Source: Streptomyces diacarni
GTDB taxonomy: Bacteria > Actinomycetota > Actinomycetes > Streptomycetales > Streptomycetaceae
Assembly: GCF_003323715.1 (NCBI RefSeq)
Contig: NZ_QOIN01000033.1
Location: 107,726 to 171,725 of the forward strand
Direction: 5' to 3'
Length of the DNA stretch: 64,000 nt
Part shown: positions 1-11,782 of the stretch, piece after piece
Numbering within the stretch: the stretch's first letter is position 1
How the letters are laid out: each line of letters begins with the position of its first letter
Program-made: the position numbers and the translations under genes
The notes under the pieces: generated by a model
The model's database searches: none
Seen by the model: the letters and a program-made list of their open reading frames with translations, nothing else
What the model was told of the DNA's origin: nothing

Positions 1-104
1 CGTTCCGGGACGCACCCCTCGCGTCCGCCCGTGGTCCACAGGGTGCCGTCGGGCCCGGACCCCGGACCCTCACCACCACGCCACCGCACCACCGCGGAAC
101 GCCC

Positions 105-154
105 TAACGCGAATGGCTCCCTCCCGACTGACGGGGAGGGAGCCATTCGCGTTA
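105..154 (-). terminator. Very strong terminator after ctaB
   Basis: Perfect 21-bp inverted repeat (arms 105-125 and 134-154) around an 8-base loop, 89 bases past the ctaB stop. There is no U-tract, which is usual for Streptomyces terminators. Being symmetrical, it could also stop transcription entering from the left edge. Positions 1-104 show no gene I can support. Confidence 0.85.
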
Positions 155-242
155 CGTGGAGCGTGCGGGCGCTCGTGCGTGGGGCGTCGGCGGGAGGGGC
201 GCGGGGACAGCTGATGAGCGCCCCCGCGCGGACGAGCACGCC

Positions 243-1181
243 TCAGCGCAGGAACGGGTCGATGGCCACGGCGGCGAAGACGAGCGACACGTAGGTGATC
301 GACCAGTGGAAGAGGCGCATCTCCTTGAGCTTGGCGCCGGTCAGACCCGCGCGGGCGCGGGCGCGCAGGGCGTGCGCCTCCCAGAGCCACAGTCCGCCGG
401 CCAGTACCGCCACCAGGGGGTAGAACCAGCCGACGTACCCCAGCGGCCACAGCAGCAGGGAGACCAGCACCATGATCCAGCTGTAGACGACGATCTGGGT
501 GGCGACGGTGACGTTGCTGGCGATGGCGGGCAGCATCGGCACGCCGACCCGCTGGTAGTCCTCCTTGACCTTCATGGACAGCGGCCAGTAGTGCGGCGGC
601 GTCCAGAAGAACATCACCAGGAAGAGGATGACGGCGGCCCAGCTGACCTCGTTCGTGACGGCGGACCAGCCGATGAAGACGGGCAGGCATCCTGCGATGC
701 CGCCCCAGACGATGTTCTGCGACGTACGCCGCTTCAGGAGCATCGTGTAGACGACGACGTAGAAGAGGAGAGCGCCCAACGAGAGGGCGGCCGAGAGCCA
801 GTTGACCAGCAGGCCGAACATCAGGGTGGAGACCAGCGCGAGGCTGATGCCGAAGACCAGGCACTCCCACGGCTTGACCACGCCGGTGACCAGCGGTCGG
901 CGCTCGGTGCGGTGCATGAGCGCGTCGATGTCGCGGTCGATGTACATGTTGAGCGCGTTGGCGCCGCCGGCCGACAGATAGCCGCCGAGGCAGGTGATCA
1001 CCACGAGCTGGAGGTCGGGCACGCCCTGAGCCGCCAGGAACATGACCGGGATGGTGGTCATGAGGAGCAGCTCGATGATCCGCGGCTTGGTCAGCTCGAT
1101 GAACGCCTTCACGCGGGCGCCGAGCGGCCGGTGGCCGCTGGGCTCCAGCGTCCCCGCGGGACGGGATTCGACGGCCGTCAC
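243..1181 (-). CDS. ctaB: Protoheme IX farnesyltransferase (heme O synthase)
   Basis: Integral membrane prenyltransferase that adds a farnesyl group to heme B, giving heme O for cytochrome oxidase assembly. The 312-residue product is nearly all hydrophobic helices. It has the prenyl-diphosphate motif NxxxDxxxD at residues 78-86 (N78, D82, D86) and the second conserved loop around residues 145-160 (YTxxLKR). I chose GTG 1181 because AGGGG lies about 7 bases upstream and translation begins [10 protein letters not shown], as in Streptomyces homologues; an in-frame ATG at 1202 is the alternative. It is divergent from tkt across about 500 bases, the usual actinobacterial arrangement. Family assignment is secure. 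Confidence 0.95.
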   Translation of the reverse strand: MTAVESRPAGTLEPSGHRPLGARVKAFIELTKPRIIELLLMTTIPVMFLAAQGVPDLQLVVITCLGGYLSAGGANALNMYIDRDIDALMHRTERRPLVTGVVKPWECLVFGISLALVSTLMFGLLVNWLSAALSLGALLFYVVVYTMLLKRRTSQNIVWGGIAGCLPVFIGWSAVTNEVSWAAVILFLVMFFWTPPHYWPLSMKVKEDYQRVGVPMLPAIASNVTVATQIVVYSWIMVLVSLLLWPLGYVGWFYPLVAVLAGGLWLWEAHALRARARAGLTGAKLKEMRLFHWSITYVSLVFAAVAIDPFLR

Positions 1182-1676
1182 GGACACCCCTGATCGACTC
1201 ATTAGGAACCAGCGAGCCGACGTCACGGGCACACAGCAGGAAAAGGTGCAGGCCCGGGTCAAGCTCGCGCGTACCACGCCACTTTAGACGCCTGCCATAC
1301 CTCGCCCGTCATGGGGGGTCGCCCGTGTTGGCCCTCGTCGTGGGCGGTCGGCCCCGCTGTGGCGCCGCTGCCCGGGCCCGGCGCGTCTTTCGAGGTCAGC
1401 GCGGCGGGCAGATCCGAGCGCGAATGAGCCGTGTTCGACGGGCGAATCGGGGGAACAGACGTCAGCCTGGGAGTGGGTGCCGCGGCGCCCCGGGCAGCCA
1501 ATCGGTGGGAATAGCACATATCTCTCCCACGTTCTGGTGATTGTCGGCCGGGGACGAGGTGGTGACCACACAGTGACCTGTCGCAAAGTCGCACGTCCCG
1601 GCAACGGTACGCTCGACACCGCCCGGTGAGCGCACACACCGGCCATCGAACATGTGGAGAGGAGCCCTGACGCAGG
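1182..1676. other. Divergent ctaB/tkt intergenic region
   Basis: 495 bases between two divergent genes. No reading frame here resembles a protein I recognise. It must hold the promoters of both genes; the only strong match I see is the sigma-R-like element at 1507-1533. A possible -10 TACGCT at 1608-1613 has no good -35. Confidence 0.6.
1507..1533 (+). promoter_or_regulatory. Sigma-R-type promoter candidate for tkt
   Basis: GGGAAT at 1507-1512, exactly 18 bases, then GTT at 1531-1533. This matches the known Streptomyces sigma-R (thiol-oxidative stress) consensus GGAAT-N18-GTT. Transcription would start near 1540, leaving a 5' leader of about 137 bases before tkt. Function is inferred from the match and the position only. 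Confidence 0.5.
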
Positions 1677-3752
<2,076 letters not shown>

Positions 3753-3792
3753 ACCGCCGAGGACTCCCCCGGACCCGTCCGGGAGGTGCCGG

Positions 3793-3824
3793 CCGGGTGG
3801 TCGCTCACCTGAGCGACCACCCGG
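3793..3824 (+). terminator. Hairpin between tkt and tal
   Basis: Arms 3793-3807 and 3810-3824 are perfect complements (15 bp). The 2-base gap means the top pairs must open to form a loop. It may be a terminator or a partial attenuator that makes tkt messenger more abundant than tal. Confidence 0.65.
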
Positions 3825-3873
3825 CGGGCCCCGACACAACGAAAAGCCAACAAGCACAGGAGATGCGAATCCC

Positions 3874-4992
3874 ATGACAGACGCACTGAAGCGCCTTACT
3901 GACGAAGGCGTCGCGATCTGGCTGGACGACCTGTCGCGCAAGCGCATCACGTCGGGCAACCTCGGCGAGCTGATCGACGAGCACCACGTGGTCGGCGTGA
4001 CGACCAACCCGACCATCTTCCAGAAGGCCATCTCGGCAGGCGAGGGCTACGAGCAGCAGGTCTCCGACCTGGCCGCCCGCCGCGTCTCCGTCGAGGAGGC
4101 CGTCCGCATGATCACCACGGCGGACGTCCGCGACGGCGCCGACGTGATGCGTCCGGTCTACGACGCGACCGGCGGCAAGGACGGCCGGGTCTCCATCGAG
4201 GTCGACCCTCGTCTGGCCCACAACACCAAGGCGACGGTCGCCGAGGCCCGCCAGCTGGCCTGGCTGGTCGACCGGCCCAACACCTTCATCAAGATTCCGG
4301 CCACCGAGGCCGGTCTCCCCGCCATCACCGAGACGATCGGCAAGGGCATCAGCGTCAACGTCACGCTGATCTTCTCGCTGGAGCGGTACCGGGCGGTCAT
4401 GGACGCCTACATGGCGGGCCTGGAGAAGGCCAAGAGCCTGGGCCTCGACCTGTCCGACATCCACTCCGTGGCGTCCTTCTTCGTCTCCCGCGTGGACACC
4501 GAGGTCGACAAGCGGCTCGCCGCGCTCGACACCGACGAGGCCAAGGCCCTCAAGAGCAAGTCGGCGATCGCCAACGCCCGACTGGCCTACCGGGAGTACG
4601 AGCAGGTCGTCGCCTCCGATCGCTGGCAGGCCCTGGAGAAGGCCGGCGCCAATCAGCAGCGTCCGCTGTGGGCGTCGACCGGCGTGAAGGACCCCGAGCT
4701 GCCCGACACGCTGTACGTGACCCAGCTGGTGGCACCCAACACGGTCAACACCATGCCGGAGGCCACCCTCAAGGCCGTCGGCGACCACGGCGACAACGAG
4801 GGCGACGCGGTCCGCGGCTCCTACGAGGACGCGCAGGCCGTCCTCGACGGCATCGCCAAGCTGGGCATCTCCTACGACGACGTCGTCAAGGTGCTCGAGG
4901 ACGAGGGCGTCCAGAAGTTCGAGGACTCCTGGAAGGACCTGCTCACGTCCACGGAGGCCGAGCTGCAGCGCCTCGCCCCGAAGGAGGCGTAA
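3874..4992 (+). CDS. tal: Transaldolase
   Basis: Transfers a dihydroxyacetone unit from sedoheptulose 7-phosphate to glyceraldehyde 3-phosphate through a Schiff base. The 372-residue product is of the long actinobacterial type. The N-terminal [12 protein letters not shown] (residues 41-52) is the conserved transaldolase strand, and the Schiff-base lysine is K140 in FIKIPAT. Start ATG 3874 follows AGGAGATG. zwf starts only 5 bases after the stop, and an AAGGAGG inside the last tal codons (4981-4987) serves as its ribosome site, so the two are coupled. Confidence 0.96.
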   Translation: MTDALKRLTDEGVAIWLDDLSRKRITSGNLGELIDEHHVVGVTTNPTIFQKAISAGEGYEQQVSDLAARRVSVEEAVRMITTADVRDGADVMRPVYDATGGKDGRVSIEVDPRLAHNTKATVAEARQLAWLVDRPNTFIKIPATEAGLPAITETIGKGISVNVTLIFSLERYRAVMDAYMAGLEKAKSLGLDLSDIHSVASFFVSRVDTEVDKRLAALDTDEAKALKSKSAIANARLAYREYEQVVASDRWQALEKAGANQQRPLWASTGVKDPELPDTLYVTQLVAPNTVNTMPEATLKAVGDHGDNEGDAVRGSYEDAQAVLDGIAKLGISYDDVVKVLEDEGVQKFEDSWKDLLTSTEAELQRLAPKEA

Positions 4993-4997
4993 GCGAA

Positions 4998-6533
4998 TTG
5001 AGCAACGTCAGCGGTACGGACAACCCGCTGCGTGACGCTCAGGACCGGCGGCTCCCGCGCATCGCGGGGCCGTCGGGCCTGGTCATCTTCGGCGTCACGG
5101 GTGATTTGTCCCGGAAGAAGCTGATGCCCGCGGTCTACGACCTCGCCAACCGCGGACTCCTCCCACCCGGCTTCTCCCTCATCGGCTTCGCACGCCGCGA
5201 CTGGGAGGACGAGGATTTCGCCCAGGTCGTCCACGACGCGGTCAAGGAACACTCCAGGACCACCTTCCGCGAGGAGGTCTGGCAGCAGCTCGCCCAGGGC
5301 ATGCGCTTCGTCCCCGGCGAATTCCACGACGACGAGGCCTTCGAAACCCTGCGGGCCACCATCGAGGAACTCGACAAGTCCCGCGGAACCGGCGGCAACT
5401 TCGCCTTCTACCTCTCGGTACCGCCCAAGTTCTTCCCCACGGTCGTCTCCCAGCTCAAGAAGCACGGCCTCTCCGACGCGGGGCCGGGATCCTGGCGCCG
5501 CGCCGTCATCGAGAAGCCCTTCGGGCACGACCTGAAGTCGGCCCGGGAGCTGAACTCCGTCATCCACGAGGTCTTCCGGGCCAGCTCGGTCTTCCGGATC
5601 GACCACTACCTCGGCAAGGAGACGGTCCAGAACATCCTGGCCCTCCGCTTCGCCAACACGATGTTCGAACCGCTGTGGAACCGCAGCTACGTCGACCACG
5701 TGCAGATCACCATGGCCGAGGACATCGGCATCGGCGGCCGCGCCGGCTACTACGACGGCATCGGCTCCGCGCGCGACGTCATCCAAAACCACCTCCTCCA
5801 GCTCCTCGCCCTGACCGCGATGGAGGAACCCACCTCCTTCGACGCCAAGGCGCTCGTCACCGAGAAGCTCAAGGTCCTCAACTCGGTACGGCTGCCGAAG
5901 GACCTGGGCAAGCACACGGTGCGCGGCCAGTACGCGGCCGGGTGGCAAGGCGGCGAAAAGGTGCCGGGCTACCTCGACGAAGAGGGCATTGACCCGAACT
6001 CCAAAACCGACACCTACGCCGCCATAAAGCTGGCGATCGACAACCGCCGCTGGGCAGGCGTCCCCTTCTACCTGCGCACCGGCAAGCGGCTCGGCCGCCG
6101 CGTCACCGAGATCGCCGTCGTCTTCCAGCGCGCCCCCCACTCCCCCTTCGACACCACCGACACCCAGGAACTGGGCGAGAACGCCCTCGTCATCCGCGTC
6201 CAGCCCGACGAAGGCGTCACCATCAGGTTCGGCTCCAAGGTGCCCGGCACCCAGATGGAGATCCGCGACGTCACCATGGACTTCGCCTACGGCGAATCCT
6301 TCACCGAGTCCAGCCCCGAGGCGTACGAACGCCTCATCCTCGACGTCCTGCTGGGCGACGCGAACCTCTTCCCCCGGCACCAGGAAGTCGAACGCTCCTG
6401 GGAGATCCTCGACCCCGTCGAGGAGTACTGGGACACACACGGCAAGCCCGAGCAGTACTCCGCCGGCACCTGGGGGCCCCAGAGCGCCGACGAGATGCTC
6501 GCACGCGACGGACGGATTTGGCGGCGGCCATGA
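4998..6533 (+). CDS. zwf: Glucose-6-phosphate 1-dehydrogenase
   Basis: First oxidative pentose phosphate enzyme: glucose 6-phosphate plus NADP+ gives 6-phosphogluconolactone plus NADPH. Motifs are the dinucleotide-binding GVTGDLSRKK near residues 32-41 and the catalytic signature RIDHYLGKE near residue 200. I place the start at the rare TTG 4998: it sits 10 bases after a strong AAGGAGG, and no ATG or GTG lies nearby in frame. The product is then 511 residues, normal for the family. The stop overlaps the opcA start as ATGA. Confidence 0.94.
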   Translation: MSNVSGTDNPLRDAQDRRLPRIAGPSGLVIFGVTGDLSRKKLMPAVYDLANRGLLPPGFSLIGFARRDWEDEDFAQVVHDAVKEHSRTTFREEVWQQLAQGMRFVPGEFHDDEAFETLRATIEELDKSRGTGGNFAFYLSVPPKFFPTVVSQLKKHGLSDAGPGSWRRAVIEKPFGHDLKSARELNSVIHEVFRASSVFRIDHYLGKETVQNILALRFANTMFEPLWNRSYVDHVQITMAEDIGIGGRAGYYDGIGSARDVIQNHLLQLLALTAMEEPTSFDAKALVTEKLKVLNSVRLPKDLGKHTVRGQYAAGWQGGEKVPGYLDEEGIDPNSKTDTYAAIKLAIDNRRWAGVPFYLRTGKRLGRRVTEIAVVFQRAPHSPFDTTDTQELGENALVIRVQPDEGVTIRFGSKVPGTQMEIRDVTMDFAYGESFTESSPEAYERLILDVLLGDANLFPRHQEVERSWEILDPVEEYWDTHGKPEQYSAGTWGPQSADEMLARDGRIWRRP

Positions 6534-7681
6534 ACATCGACCTCACGGACACCACGTCCAGCCGCATCAACGCCGAACTGGTCAAGGCGCGCCGCTCCCT
6601 CGGCTCGCCTGCCATGGGCATGGTGCTCACCCTCGTCATCGTCACCGACGAAGGCAACCACTACGACGCGCTCAAGGCCGCGAGCGGTGCCTCCAAGGAG
6701 CACCCCTCCCGCATCCTCGTCGTCGTCCGGCGCCCAGGACGCTCCCCCCGCGACCGGGCGCGCCACCGGCTCGACGCCGAGGTCCGCGTCGGCGCCGACG
6801 TGGGAGAGGCGGGCTCCGGCGAAACGGTCATCCTGCGGCTGCACGGAGAACTGGCCTCGCACTCCCACAGCGTCGTCCTGCCGCTCCTGCTGCCGGACGC
6901 ACCCGTGGTCGTGTGGTGGCCCGAGGACGCACCACCCAACCCGGCCGAGGACGCCCTCGGCAAACTCGCACAGCGGCGCATCACCGACGCCGCCGCCACG
7001 GAGGACCCCGTCGGCGCCCTCAGCATGCGCGCCAGCACCTACGCGCCCGGCGACACCGACCTGTCCTGGACCCGCATCACCCCCTGGCGCAGCATGCTCG
7101 CCGCCTCGCTGGACCAGAAACTGGCCACCATCGACTCGGCCGTCGTCGAAGGCGAGGAGTACAACCCCTCCAGCGAACTCCTCGCCCTCTGGATCGCCGA
7201 ACGCCTGCGCGTCCCCGTCGAACGCCGCATCTCCGAAGGCCCCGGCATCACCGGCGTACGGCTGGAAACCGCCGACGGCCAGATCTGCCTCGACCGCGCC
7301 GACGGCGCCCTCGCCGAACTCGCCGTCCCCGGCCAGCCCGACCGCCACGTCGCCCTCCAGCGGCGCACCACCGCCGAACTCCTCGCCGAGGAACTGCGGC
7401 GACTCGATCCCGACGAGGCGTACGCCGAAGCCGTCCGCTTCGGCGTCAACAAGATCTCGGGCCCCGACCCCGCACACCCCACACCCGCCTCACCCGCCCC
7501 CGCACCGACGGAGGCCTCCGGCGTGACGGAGACCTCGGCGCAAACGGCGCAGGACGCGGCCTCCCCCGAGACCGCAGCCACCGAGCAGCCCACCACCGCC
7601 GCCTCCCCCACGCCGGCGAAGAAGAAGGCCACCTCGGCGTCACCGTCGAAGACCCGGGCGGCGAAGAAGGGCCAAAAGTGA
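6530..7681 (+). CDS. opcA: OpcA, glucose-6-phosphate dehydrogenase assembly protein
   Basis: OpcA is needed for activity or assembly of glucose-6-phosphate dehydrogenase in actinobacteria and cyanobacteria. The 383-residue product begins MNIDLTDTTSSRINAELV, typical of actinobacterial OpcA, and carries the conserved PDAPVVVWWPEDAP stretch. About 70 C-terminal residues are a low-complexity Ala/Pro/Thr/Lys tail that looks disordered. The start overlaps the zwf stop (ATGA at 6530-6533) and the stop overlaps pgl (GTGA), so translation of the three is coupled. Confidence 0.95.
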   Translation: MNIDLTDTTSSRINAELVKARRSLGSPAMGMVLTLVIVTDEGNHYDALKAASGASKEHPSRILVVVRRPGRSPRDRARHRLDAEVRVGADVGEAGSGETVILRLHGELASHSHSVVLPLLLPDAPVVVWWPEDAPPNPAEDALGKLAQRRITDAAATEDPVGALSMRASTYAPGDTDLSWTRITPWRSMLAASLDQKLATIDSAVVEGEEYNPSSELLALWIAERLRVPVERRISEGPGITGVRLETADGQICLDRADGALAELAVPGQPDRHVALQRRTTAELLAEELRRLDPDEAYAEAVRFGVNKISGPDPAHPTPASPAPAPTEASGVTETSAQTAQDAASPETAATEQPTTAASPTPAKKKATSASPSKTRAAKKGQK

Positions 7682-8454
7682 GCGCGGCAGCCACCGGACG
7701 CGACATCCTCATCCACCGCGACAAGGACGAACTCGCCCAGGCCACGGCCGCACGGCTCCTCACCCGCCTCGCCGACGCCCAAGCCGCACACGGCACCGCC
7801 TCCGCCGTCCTCACCGGAGGCCGCAACGGCAACGCACTGCTCGCCGCGGTCGCCGCCTCCGGCGACCGCGACCGCATCGACTGGTCACGGCTCGACCTGT
7901 GGTGGGGCGACGAACGGTTCCTCCCCGAGAACGACCCCGAACGCAACCACACCCAGGCCCGCGAAGCGCTCCTGGACGCCGTACCGCTCGACCCCGCACG
8001 CCTCCACGTGATGCCGCCCTCCGACGGGCCGTACGCCGGCGACGCCGAAGCCGCGGCGGAGGCCTACGCCACGGAACTCGCCGCCGCGGCGGGGCCCGAC
8101 GCCACCGCGCGCGTCCCCGCCTTCGACGTCCTCCTCCTCGGCGTCGGACCCGACACCCACGTCGCGTCCCTCTTCCCCGAACACCCCGCACTCCGGGAAA
8201 CGGAACGGACAGTCGTCGGGGTCCACGGCGCGCCCAAACCGCCACCCACCCGCCTCTCCCTCACACTGCCCGCCATCCGGGCAGCACGAGAGGTATGGCT
8301 GCTCGCCGCGGGGGAGGACAAAGCCGGAGCGGTCGCCTGCGCCCTTGCGGGCTCCGGCGAGCTCCAGGCGCCCGCCGCGGCGGTGTGCGGGAGTTCCCGC
8401 ACCCTTTGGCTGCTCGACGAAGCCGCCGCCTCCCGGCTTCCCGCCACCACGTGA
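7678..8454 (+). CDS. pgl: 6-phosphogluconolactonase
   Basis: Hydrolyses 6-phosphogluconolactone to 6-phosphogluconate, directly after zwf and opcA. The 258 residues belong to the glucosamine-6-phosphate isomerase-like (DevB) family, with LTGGRNGNALLAAV near the N terminus and GVGPDTHVASLFPEHP as the active-site loop. Most relatives have GPDGH where this one reads GPDTH, a small departure. The GTG start at 7678 overlaps the opcA stop. A strong hairpin follows within 10 bases and ends the operon. Confidence 0.94.
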   Translation: MSAAATGRDILIHRDKDELAQATAARLLTRLADAQAAHGTASAVLTGGRNGNALLAAVAASGDRDRIDWSRLDLWWGDERFLPENDPERNHTQAREALLDAVPLDPARLHVMPPSDGPYAGDAEAAAEAYATELAAAAGPDATARVPAFDVLLLGVGPDTHVASLFPEHPALRETERTVVGVHGAPKPPPTRLSLTLPAIRAAREVWLLAAGEDKAGAVACALAGSGELQAPAAAVCGSSRTLWLLDEAAASRLPATT

Positions 8455-8460
8455 GCCCCC

Positions 8461-8489
8461 GGGGGACAGGGGCCTACCCCCTGTCCCCC
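8461..8489 (+). terminator. Terminator after pgl
   Basis: Perfect 12-bp stem (8461-8472 with 8478-8489) and a 5-base loop, 6 bases past the pgl stop. It also faces the 3' end of the small minus-strand frame below. Confidence 0.85.
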
Positions 8490-8658
8490 GCCCCCTCACA
8501 CGGCACCTTCTTCTCCACCTCAGCCATGACCGCCTGCACCAACTCCCCAACGGCTCCCGCAACGCCTCCCGGTCGGCATCGAACTTGTAGGCGTTGACCG
8601 TGAGGTCGAGGTGAAAACGGTCGGGCTTTTCTGCCCCTGCGGGAGAGCACTCAACCAC
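8474..8658 (-). pseudogene. Frameshifted small gene, function unknown
   Basis: Two adjacent minus-strand frames read as one plausible small protein. From a possible GTG at 8658 the first gives DRFHLDLTVNAYKFDAD then REALRE. Near 8556 the sense passes to the next frame, which reads VGELVQAVMAEVEKK then VPCE and stops at 8474-8476. Third codon positions stay G/C-rich through both parts. One extra G near 8556 would fuse them as LREAVGELV. No ribosome site decides the start. Either a real frameshift or a sequence error is possible. I do not recognise the family. The remainder of 8490-8933 shows nothing else I can support. Confidence 0.4.
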
Positions 8659-8933
8659 CGCTGCCGCACCTGCACGCCGGGCCGCAGCTTCGTGCTTGCC
8701 TGGGACGGGCTCCGCGCCCGCGCGGCCCGCCTCCGCACGGACGTGCAGTCCGGGTGCCCAGGGGCGCCGCCTTGGAGACCGCCGCCCGATCGGGTGACGG
8801 GAGGGCGGGAGGGCATGCGGGAGGGGCGGAGACCTCGCCGGTCTCCGCCCCTCCGGGCAGCGTGTGCAGAGGTGCGGCGTGTGCTGTGCTGCGCGGGCAC
8901 GCGGCACACGCACGTGGGCGTGCGCGGGTGCCC

Positions 8934-10589
8934 TCAGGCTGTGCGCCCCCGCAGGGAGCGGTAGCGCTCGACCAGTGTGGTGGTCGAGGCGTCGAGGCCG
9001 GAGACGTCCGCGCCGTCGGTGAGGGCGGGTTCCAGCCGCTTGGCGAGGACCTTGCCGAGTTCGACGCCCCACTGGTCGAAGGAGTCGATGTCCCAGATGG
9101 CGCCTTGGACGAAGACCTTGTGTTCGTACAGGGCGACGAGTTGGCCGAGAACGGACGGGGTCAGCGCCGAGGCGAGGATCGTGGTGGTGGGTCGGTTGCC
9201 GGGGAAGGTGCGGTGCGGCACCTGGGCCTCGGGGGTGCCCTCGGCGCGTACCTCGTCGGCGGTCTTGCCGAAGGCGAGCGCCTGGCCTTGGGCGAAGAGG
9301 TTGGCCATGAGCAGGTCGTGCTGGTCGCGCAGGTCGCCGAGTTCGGCGATGGGGTCGGCGAAGCCGATGAGGTCGGCGGGGATCATCTTGGTGCCCTGGT
9401 GCAGCAGCTGGTAGTAGGCGTGCTGGCCGTTGGTGCCCGGGGTGCCCCAGACGACGGGTCCCGTCTGCCAGCGCACGGGGTCGCCGCCGCGCGTGGTGGA
9501 TTTACCGTTGGACTCCATGTCCAGCTGTTGCAGGTAGGCGGTGAACTGGGACAGGTAGTGGCTGTAGGGCAGTACGGCGTGCGACTGGGCGTCGTGGAAG
9601 TTGCCGTACCAGATGCCGAGCAGGCCGAGCAGCAGCGGCGCGTTGGACTCGAAGGGCGCGGTGCGGAAGTGCTCGTCCATGAGGTGGAAGCCGGCGAGCA
9701 TGTCGCCGAAGCACTCGGGGCCGATGGCGACCATGAGGGAGAGGCCGATGGCGGAGTCGTAGGAGTAGCGGCCACCGACCCAGTCCCAGAACTCGAACAT
9801 GTTGTCGGTGTTGATGCCGAACTCGGCGACCTTCTCCGCGTTGGTGGAGACGGCGACGAAGTGCTTGGCCACGGCCGAGGAGTCGCCGTCGAACGCGCCG
9901 AGCAGCCAGGCGCGCGCGGCCTTCGCGTTGGTGATCGTCTCGATCGTGGTGAAGGTCTTGGACGCGACGATGAACAGCGTCTCGGCCGGGTCGAGGTCGC
10001 GGACGGCCTCGTGCAGGTCCGCGCCGTCGACGTTGGAGACGAAGCGGAAGTTCATGTCCCGCCGCGCGTAGGGGCGCAGCGCCTCGTAGGCCATCTTCGG
10101 GCCGAGGTCGGAGCCGCCGATACCGATGTTGACGATGTTCTTGATGCGCTTGCCGGTGTGGCCGGCCCAGTGCCCCTCGCGCACCTTGGTGGCGAAGGTG
10201 CCCATGCGGATGAGGACTTGGTGCACCTTGGGGGTGACGTTCTCACCGTCCGTGCGCACGGTGGCCGATTCCGGGGTACGCAGCGCCGTGTGCAGGACAG
10301 CGCGGTCCTCGGTGACGTTGATCTTTTCGCCTGCGAACATGGCGTCGCGCAGCGGTGCGACGCCCGCCGCCTCGGCGAGCTGCCGCAGCAGGCGCAGCGT
10401 CTCGTCGGTGACCAGGTGCTTGGAGTAGTCGATGTAGAGATCACCGACCCACACGGTGTAGCGTCCGGCGCGCTCCGGGTCGTCGTCGAACAGCCGCCGC
10501 AGGTGCGTCCGGCCGAATCCCTCGCGGTGCTGGGTCAGCGCGAGCCACTCGGGCATCTGGTCGAGCTGGGTGCGGCCTTCAGCGTTCAT
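8934..10589 (-). CDS. pgi: Glucose-6-phosphate isomerase
   Basis: Interconverts glucose 6-phosphate and fructose 6-phosphate, linking glycolysis to the pentose phosphate genes that converge on it. The 551 residues are full length. Signatures include [25 protein letters not shown] (sugar-phosphate loop), [13 protein letters not shown] and the C-terminal [23 protein letters not shown] 10589 begins [11 protein letters not shown], as in relatives, but the nearest purine-rich site (GAGAGGAA) is about 15 bases upstream, so a slightly earlier CTG cannot be excluded. Confidence 0.96.
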   Translation of the reverse strand: MNAEGRTQLDQMPEWLALTQHREGFGRTHLRRLFDDDPERAGRYTVWVGDLYIDYSKHLVTDETLRLLRQLAEAAGVAPLRDAMFAGEKINVTEDRAVLHTALRTPESATVRTDGENVTPKVHQVLIRMGTFATKVREGHWAGHTGKRIKNIVNIGIGGSDLGPKMAYEALRPYARRDMNFRFVSNVDGADLHEAVRDLDPAETLFIVASKTFTTIETITNAKAARAWLLGAFDGDSSAVAKHFVAVSTNAEKVAEFGINTDNMFEFWDWVGGRYSYDSAIGLSLMVAIGPECFGDMLAGFHLMDEHFRTAPFESNAPLLLGLLGIWYGNFHDAQSHAVLPYSHYLSQFTAYLQQLDMESNGKSTTRGGDPVRWQTGPVVWGTPGTNGQHAYYQLLHQGTKMIPADLIGFADPIAELGDLRDQHDLLMANLFAQGQALAFGKTADEVRAEGTPEAQVPHRTFPGNRPTTTILASALTPSVLGQLVALYEHKVFVQGAIWDIDSFDQWGVELGKVLAKRLEPALTDGADVSGLDASTTTLVERYRSLRGRTA

Positions 10590-10642
10590 CAGCGAAATCA
10601 GCCCATTCCTCTCGTAATGATCCCCGCCGCTCTCCAACCTAG

Positions 10643-10700
10643 ACGATGGACGGCTCGACCGCGGACCGCAGGGGCGGTGTGCGGCCGAGCCGTCCATCGT
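10643..10700 (-). terminator. Terminator after rbpA
   Basis: Perfect 15-bp outer stem (10643-10657 with 10686-10700), with further pairing possible in the 28-base interior. It separates rbpA from pgi, so pgi probably has its own promoter in the short stretch between the hairpin and its start. Confidence 0.75.
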
Positions 10701-10778
10701 TCGGTGCTGTGCGGGTGTGCTGCGGAGGCTGTGGGCTACGGGGTGGCGCGCTGCGGCCCGGAGAGGCGGGCCGCGCGC

Positions 10779-11114
10779 TCAGATCTCTCCGCGGAGCCTG
10801 GCGAGCGCCTCGGCGAGAATGGCCTCGCCGTCCGCGTCGCTGCGCCGCTCCCGCACGTAGGCGAGGTGGGTCTTGTACGGCTCCGTACGCGGCGGGTCCG
10901 GAGGGTTGTCCTGGTCCTTGCCTGCGGGGAAACCGCAGCGCGGGCAGTCCCAGGTCTCCGGGATGTCCGCGCCGCCGGCGAAGCTCGGCTGGGTCTCGTG
11001 CCCGTTGGAGCACCAGAAGGAGATGCGGAGGCGGGGCGCGGACTCGCCTCGCTCGGCCTCGCCCATCGGCCCCGCTCCGACCCGGCTGCCCCGAATCGCG
11101 TTGCCACTTGCCAC
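10779..11114 (-). CDS. rbpA: RNA polymerase-binding protein RbpA
   Basis: Actinobacterial protein that binds RNA polymerase and the principal sigma factor and stabilises the open complex. The 111 residues are nearly identical, as I recall it, to S. coelicolor RbpA. The zinc site is visible as C35, H39, C57 and C60 (CSNGH and CPRCG). The basic linker and C-terminal sigma-interacting helix (RSDADGEAILAEALARL) are intact. The start is GTG 11114 after GGAG. The S. coelicolor gene is known to belong to the sigma-R regulon, but I did not find the GGAAT-N18-GTT element in the 210 bases upstream here. Confidence 0.97.
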   Translation of the reverse strand: MASGNAIRGSRVGAGPMGEAERGESAPRLRISFWCSNGHETQPSFAGGADIPETWDCPRCGFPAGKDQDNPPDPPRTEPYKTHLAYVRERRSDADGEAILAEALARLRGEI

Positions 11115-11324
11115 GGTCGTAACTCCTGCCTCACGGTGCTACGGAGCAGCGGCCATGCGCGCGCTCCGCTGCGGGCGGCCCTAGTGTACGTAGGGCCCAA
11201 CGCGCGCCCGGTGACCGGAGTTACTGCGTCGGTACCGGACGCGAGCCCTCATGATAGGCAGGGGGTGCGACGCCCTGTCAGCCGTTGTGCAGGCGTCAAC
11301 TGGCGAACAGCCGGCCGGGAGACC

Positions 11325-11558
11325 TCACTTGAACTTCATCAGCAGGCCGAGCACGACGATGACGGCGAACCACAGCAGGCCGACGACGACCGTGATCCGG
11401 TCGAGGTTGCGCTCGGCGACCGACGAACCGCCGACGGAGGACTGCATGCCGCCGCCGAACATGTCGGAGAGGCCGCCGCCCTTGCCCTTGTGCATCAGCA
11501 CCAGCAGCAGCAGCAGCGCGCTGAAGACGATGAGGGCGATAGAGAACCCCATGACCAC
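11325..11558 (-). CDS. secG: Preprotein translocase subunit SecG
   Basis: Small subunit of the SecYEG protein-export channel. The 77 residues contain two transmembrane helices (about residues 4-21 and 56-74) joined by a glycine-rich loop, GKGGGLSDMFGGGM, which is diagnostic of SecG. Its place after tpiA in the gap-pgk-tpiA-secG order is conserved in Gram-positive genomes. A perfect hairpin between tpiA and secG suggests an additional promoter for secG. Confidence 0.95.
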   Translation of the reverse strand: MVMGFSIALIVFSALLLLLVLMHKGKGGGLSDMFGGGMQSSVGGSSVAERNLDRITVVVGLLWFAVIVVLGLLMKFK

Positions 11559-11609
11559 GGCTGGACCAACTCTCTCGGATCGTCGCTGAACACTTTCGGT
11601 TACAAAGTG

Positions 11610-11645
11610 CTTACGGGGCCGGCGCGTGTGCCCCGGCCCCGTAAG
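11610..11645 (-). terminator. Terminator between tpiA and secG
   Basis: Perfect 13-bp stem (11610-11622 with 11633-11645) around a 10-base loop. It ends the gap-pgk-tpiA unit or attenuates read-through into secG. Confidence 0.75.
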
Positions 11646-11726
11646 CCTACGACGGGCGAGCGCCCCTCGTCACACGCTGCACAGGAGCGCGCCCCGGTAC
11701 GGGGGCTCGCACCCGCCGCGAAGAGA

Positions 11727-11782
11727 CCTCACCGGTCCCGGTGGGACTTCACCCGGTCCCGGTAGGGCCTCACTGGTCGCGG
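11727..11782. repeat. Three imperfect ~21-base direct repeats at the tpiA stop
   Basis: Units begin at 11727, 11747 and 11768. Each carries a CYTCAC then a GGTCSCGG core; the third is truncated and contains the tpiA stop codon. This looks like tandem duplication outward from the gene end. Confidence 0.6.

Noticed and set aside
8754..11765. Plus-strand open frame of ~1000 codons over pgi and rbpA
   Set aside because: Runs antisense to pgi and rbpA and across a terminator hairpin; composition typical of a GC shadow.
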